64,000 bases of DNA from Oxyruncus cristatus. Lineage: Eukaryota > Chordata > Aves > Passeriformes > Cotingidae. A program made the position numbers and the translations under genes. Numbering within the stretch: position 1 is the stretch's first letter; the number at the start of each line of letters is the position of its first letter. The DNA lies in the NCBI GenBank assembly GCA_013399855.1, contig VXAY01005274.1, positions 1,825,371 through 1,889,370 of the forward strand, read 5' to 3'. The notes under the pieces are model-generated. The model saw only the letters and a list, made by a program, of their open reading frames with translations, did not search any database and had not been told where the DNA came from. Positions 60,085 to 64,000 of this stretch are shown here, piece by piece.

Positions 60085-61565
60085 ACTCACTCAGCTGTGC
60101 TTTTGGCAGGTGCAGGGGAAACAAGTTCCAGTACATTGGGCATCACTGGCCACATAAACCCAGACCTTCACAATTGTGCCTGTTTTCTGGGATGGCTTGT
60201 TTGCTGCAGCAGGATGTCAGCTCTGCTCTTCAGCACTGCCAGCTCTGTAGCCTCTCTCACACTGCCCTCTGTGTGCAGCGTGGCTGGAGGGATCTCGTGC
60301 ATGGTTGTTTCTGGGTTCAAGTCACTCAACTGACCAGCAAGATGTACCTGGCCCCAGACTCTCTCCCTTGGCCATAAAATAAAAGTCTGACTATCTCCAA
60401 GGGCGTCCTTCCCGGAAAGGCGGGAGCCGCTCTCAGAGAAGGGCATTCAGGCCAAAGCAGGACCCACGCCAGCACTAATCCTGGCAGTGAACAAGGAGTT
60501 CTTCCTGTGATGGATGGAAAAGCAGGAAGATCAACGTGGAACGTTGATCCTGTCCCCAGTTCTGGTGGCAGATGTCCAGCCCTGGTACACTGGGAGGTTT
60601 GTTTAGTGCCCAGCATGGAAAGCAGGGCGGTGAATAGCCACACAGTCAACCAGGAGCCTGGTTCCTTGGCTGCTCAGTGGGGGTATTTGGGGCATGACAG
60701 TGAGAAATTCTGCCTGGCAAGACCTGTCTCTGCAGGAGGCAGGATCTGTTGTGATAGTTGGATAACCACTGTGGCACAAGAGGCTCTATCCAGCATCCAT
60801 CACCAAGATGGCAGCTGGAGTGACCTCCCCTAATGAAAGACCCTTGCTAAGACCCAGGGATCAGCTCTGGGGCACTCACAAGCTGAATCCCTCTCTCGTT
60901 TCACACTGGGGTGCTGTAACGAATTTATAATGGCAGTAATTAAATGCCACGCTGTTTTCCATGGGTCCAGCCTGGCTTGCCCTCATGCTGCTGTTTACGT
61001 TGACTGCAGCATCTGGCACACAGTTCAAGCCACTGAAAGAGAAAGTACAGCCACAGTCAGGGTCTGCCTGTCCCAGTCCCAGTGCTTGGTGTGCTTGGCC
61101 CTGACACCAATTTTCCAAGCTCCTGTGCCTGTGATGCTCTTGGCTTCTTGTCCAATACAAAAACACTGCGTGGTCACCAAAAAGTAAGGACATGACAAAT
61201 AATTAGTTATTGCAGCACCCTTCACATCCTGTGTCATCTCCCACTGAATTACAGACCATCATCTTCCATGTTTTCTGACAGGAAAGTGTCTGTCCCAGCT
61301 CTGCCATGCTGCCTTTCCCCTCTGCAGCACTCGAGGAGGGCAGGTCTCCCAGCAGCACCGGTTTAACATGATTTATTTGCCCCAGAGGTACTTGAGTTGA
61401 AAGCACTTCACAATCATTTCTCTGTTACTGTTGATGGAGCTAATGGACAAAACAAAAAAAAAAGGCAACAGCTTGCTGAGAATACTAATCCCTGGAACGT
61501 ATTAATCCCAGAGCTGTCATAAGTATAGATAGGGAAGAGCATGGAGAAACCCTTGCTGCATTCGA
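60085..61565. other. Unique sequence, no gene recognised
   Basis: No recognised gene or repeat apart from an A-run at about 61449-61462. Confidence 0.55.
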
Positions 61566-61842
61566 CAGGACAAGGGAGAATGGCTTCATTCAACTGACAG
61601 AGAGTAGGTTTAAATTAGATATTACAAAGAAATTCTTGACTGTGAGGGTGGTGAGGCCCTGGCACAGGTTGCCCAGAGAAGCTGTGGCTGCCCCATCCCT
61701 GGAAGTGTTCAAGACCACATTGGACAGGGCTTGGAGCAACCTGGGCCAGGGGGACGTGTCCCTGGCCATGGCAAGGGGGTGGAACTGGATGGGCTTTAAG
61801 GTCCCTTCCAACCCAAACCATTCTGCAATTCTATGATTCTGT
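61566..61842 (+). mobile_element. CR1 LINE 3' end, truncated
   Basis: Forward CR1 with 'gacaagggagaatggcttc', 'ctgtgagggtggtgaggcc', 'gcacaggttgcccagag', 'ccatccctggaagtgttc' and 'cccttccaacccaaacc'. It ends 'attctatgattctgtga', a well-preserved terminal repeat. It looks among the least diverged copies of the common type in the window. Confidence 0.96.
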
Positions 61843-63464
61843 GAAAAGGAGAGGAAAATAGCTGTGTGGAGGAGTCTCTACTACAGGGCTTTCTAACATC
61901 TCATACCCTCTCTCCTATCGATTATCTCACGCATTTTCCCTCAGCCACAGTGAGGGAAGCACAGCCCTGTGCTAATCCATGATAAGAAAGTATCAGTGAG
62001 CAGTGGGAGGCAGACATGTCCTCAGCACTAATGCAGTGGCTCCCTAAATGCACCTTTGTGCCCTTACTCCTCCTCCCCTTGCACAGCCAGCAAAGCCCCA
62101 GGAGAGCAAGCATGGTCAGCTGCCGACCACACCACCAACTAAACCCAGACTCTGGGAGACAGCTCATTGCCATGGTCATTAACGGCAGGAATAATTTATA
62201 AGGCTCCACATCCCAAGGCTGAGTCTGGTGTAAGAGTAAATAGGAAAATCAGCTTTTAATTTGTAGTCAGAGAAAAAGATTATCTGGCATTGCTTAGAGA
62301 ATGAACAAAAAACCCTGCAGTGTTAATTTATACACTCACCCTTGTCCCCTCCTGGTGAGCTGTGATGATAGGAGCTTAATGATCCTTTTTCAAGCCATAG
62401 GAATTTATTTTAAACAGCCCATGTAGCCTCGAAGGCAGTGGAATACACACTGTGGAGTCTCAAAGTGTCTTTGAGACTAGTTGAATAAGGGCAGCCCTTC
62501 CAATCCGTTGTTGTTCCAAATGCTTTAAAAGAAACAGCTCTTGGGAATGCGGGATCTCCTTGGCCAAACTCAAGCCCAAACTGTGTGCAGGCAAAGTGGC
62601 TTTAAATGAGCAAATCTGCAACTGCAAATAATGCATGGTGAGAAACAGCTGGTCAATTAGCAATCCTCCTCCCCTTGTCCCGGAGGAAGCATGTGCAGGA
62701 CAGAACGTTCATTTATTGGCACAACCGTGTTGTTTCCCTTTTATTTCATCTCACTTTCATAAACAGCCCCATTTGTGGGTCACTGAGGACTGCGGGTGCC
62801 ATACGGCCTCCAGGTTCCCCAAATATGTCATCACACTTCATTAAAGGATGAGTGGAAGAGTAAGGAGCCAGTCTGACAGTTCCCTTGGTGCTGCCAGGGT
62901 GAGAGGTCCCTCACATTCACAGGAGCCAGCCTCTGCTCTGAGTGAAAATTAAATATTGGGCTCTTGGGGTCATTTATTTTATAGCTTTGGAAGATGCCAA
63001 TAAAGTCTCTTGCTCCTGCTTTCTGCTGGGCAGGGGATGTCAGGGGCACAGGAAAGGCTAAGGAGGTGCATTGCTCTGATCCCTGGCTCTGTTGGGGTAT
63101 GTTTAAGGCACCAGAAGAGTCTCTGTGGAGATGACATTCTCCCTCTTACTGCCTCTGAGAATATAGCTGGGCTCCAAAATTAAATAAAGGTAGAGAAATA
63201 AAACTTAATTTTATAAAAGTAGGTGCAGGTAGGAAAATATTAACCTGTGCTCTGCTGTGGTTGGATTCACGCACTGCACGTCAAGACTTCAGTTTTAAGC
63301 TTGGCTCTGGTATTAATTTCACACTAATCTGGAGGCTTGGCCAGGTTTTCCAACTGCTTCCTATCCGTCTTCTCATCAGTAGCAGTAGAATAACAGCGTG
63401 GAGCACTGAGGAGTTCTTTGTTAATAGTTGTAGACCATTTTGAGACCCATTTTTAATGCTTGTT
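61843..63464. other. Unique sequence, no gene recognised
   Basis: No recognised gene, repeat family or RNA. AT-rich stretches at 62220-62340 and 63170-63250. Confidence 0.55.
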
Positions 63465-63630
63465 TATCATAGAAAGATAGAATGACCTGGGGTGGAATGG
63501 ACTTCAAAGATAATCTTGTTCCACCACCCTGCTATGGGCAGGGACACCTTCCACTAGATCAGGTTGCTCAGAGCCCTGTCCAACGTAGCCTTGAACACTT
63601 TCAGGTATGGAACAGCCACAACTGCTGGGA
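63465..63630 (-). mobile_element. CR1 LINE 3' end, truncated
   Basis: The plus-strand text 'atcatagaaagatagaatg', 'gctatgggcagggacacc', 'ccactagatcaggttgc' and 'ttgaacactttcaggtatgg' is reverse CR1 of the 'gtctagtggaaggtgtcc' type. Another CR1 of a different type lies 75 bp away in opposite orientation. Confidence 0.92.
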
Positions 63631-63704
63631 ATAGGATGAAAAGGCAGCCAAAGGCAAACATGCCCACCCTTTCATGAAGCGTGTTTAGATATTTCAGAGA
63701 ATTC

Positions 63705-63865
63705 TCAGGAAGAATTTCTTCATGGAAAGGATTGTCAGACATTGTAAGACACTGTCCAGGGAGGTGGTGGAGTCACCTTCTAGTTGACAAGGTGGGGATT
63801 GGTCACAGCTTGGACTTGATGATCTTGGAGGTCTTTATCAACCTCAGTGATTCTGTGATTCTGTA
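63705..63865 (+). mobile_element. CR1 LINE 3' end with internal deletion
   Basis: Forward CR1 with 'aggaagaatttcttcatgg', 'ccagggaggtggtggagtc', 'cttggacttgatgatcttgg' and 'cagtgattctgtgattctg'. About 50 bp between 'gtggagtcac' and 'tagttgacaaggtgg' are missing compared with the copy at 43305. It is of the 'tcacaggttggactcgatg' 3'-end type. Confidence 0.93.
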
Positions 63866-64000
63866 AAGAGTTTCTTACCATGATTAAAAGGAGTCTGCCA
63901 AAGCCTGCCTGTCCTGCAAGCCACTCCAACAGGGGACTTGCCATTTTTGCCAGTCAGTGCCACTTGGAACCATCCCCACACTGACAGTGTTATTTATTCC
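63866..64000. other. Unique sequence at window end
   Basis: Nothing recognised in the last 135 bases. Confidence 0.5.

Noticed and set aside
1..64000. CRISPR arrays, prokaryotic operons, integrons or phage genes
   Set aside because: No spaced identical repeats of CRISPR type, no dense coding, and abundant avian CR1 show a vertebrate genome.
1..64000. Endogenous retrovirus LTRs or gag/pol/env
   Set aside because: I looked for paired direct repeats with TG...CA ends and retroviral protein motifs and found none that I could support; solo LTRs of unknown families cannot be excluded.

Overview
The window is vertebrate nuclear DNA, almost certainly from a bird. The diagnostic signal is 22 recognisable segments of the avian CR1 (chicken repeat 1) LINE. 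They lie in both orientations, most are severely 5'-truncated, and most intact 3' ends finish in the ATTCTRTG-type terminal repeat rather than a poly(A) tail. CpG is sparse, there is no operon-like gene packing, and reading frames are short and scattered, which excludes a prokaryotic origin. The species cannot be named from sequence alone. The mix of CR1 3'-end types would fit a neoavian or passerine bird, but that is inference.

I recognise no functional protein-coding gene, no convincing exon with flanking splice sites, and no tRNA or rRNA. The longest open frame (219 codons, minus strand, 12820-13479) matches no family I know. The only sequence that reads as protein from a known family is decayed CR1 ORF2 (the C-terminal tail after the reverse transcriptase domain) at about 18.0, 22.0, 37.9 and 49.3 kb. 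The window therefore looks like a gene desert or a large intron.

Layout. 0-10 kb: mostly unique sequence with one diverged direct duplication (2971/3406), a MIR-like relic near 6.6 kb and a perfect CRE palindrome at 8.1 kb. 10-18.7 kb: four old CR1 fragments, the longest ORF, and a perfect 18-bp polypyrimidine array (14950-15183). 18.7-32.6 kb: one CR1 (22.0 kb), a MIR-like relic, a small CpG cluster next to a TAATTA motif (29.2 kb), and long repeat-poor AT-rich stretches. 32.6-39.4 kb: the densest CR1 region, with a fold-back CR1 pair, the longest CR1 copy (about 690 bp), and a helically phased array of homeodomain-type motifs (33705-33754). 39.4-64 kb: scattered CR1 copies, a 32-base assembly gap inside a poly(A) run (44.6 kb), and several repeat-free AT-rich blocks.

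No genes can be shown to work together here. The most plausible functional content is non-coding: candidate transcription-factor binding clusters between CR1 insertions. The best candidate is the GTAATTAG array, whose four motif starts are spaced 11, 10 and 21 bp apart. These regulatory calls are inferences from motif content and would need cross-species alignment or chromatin data.
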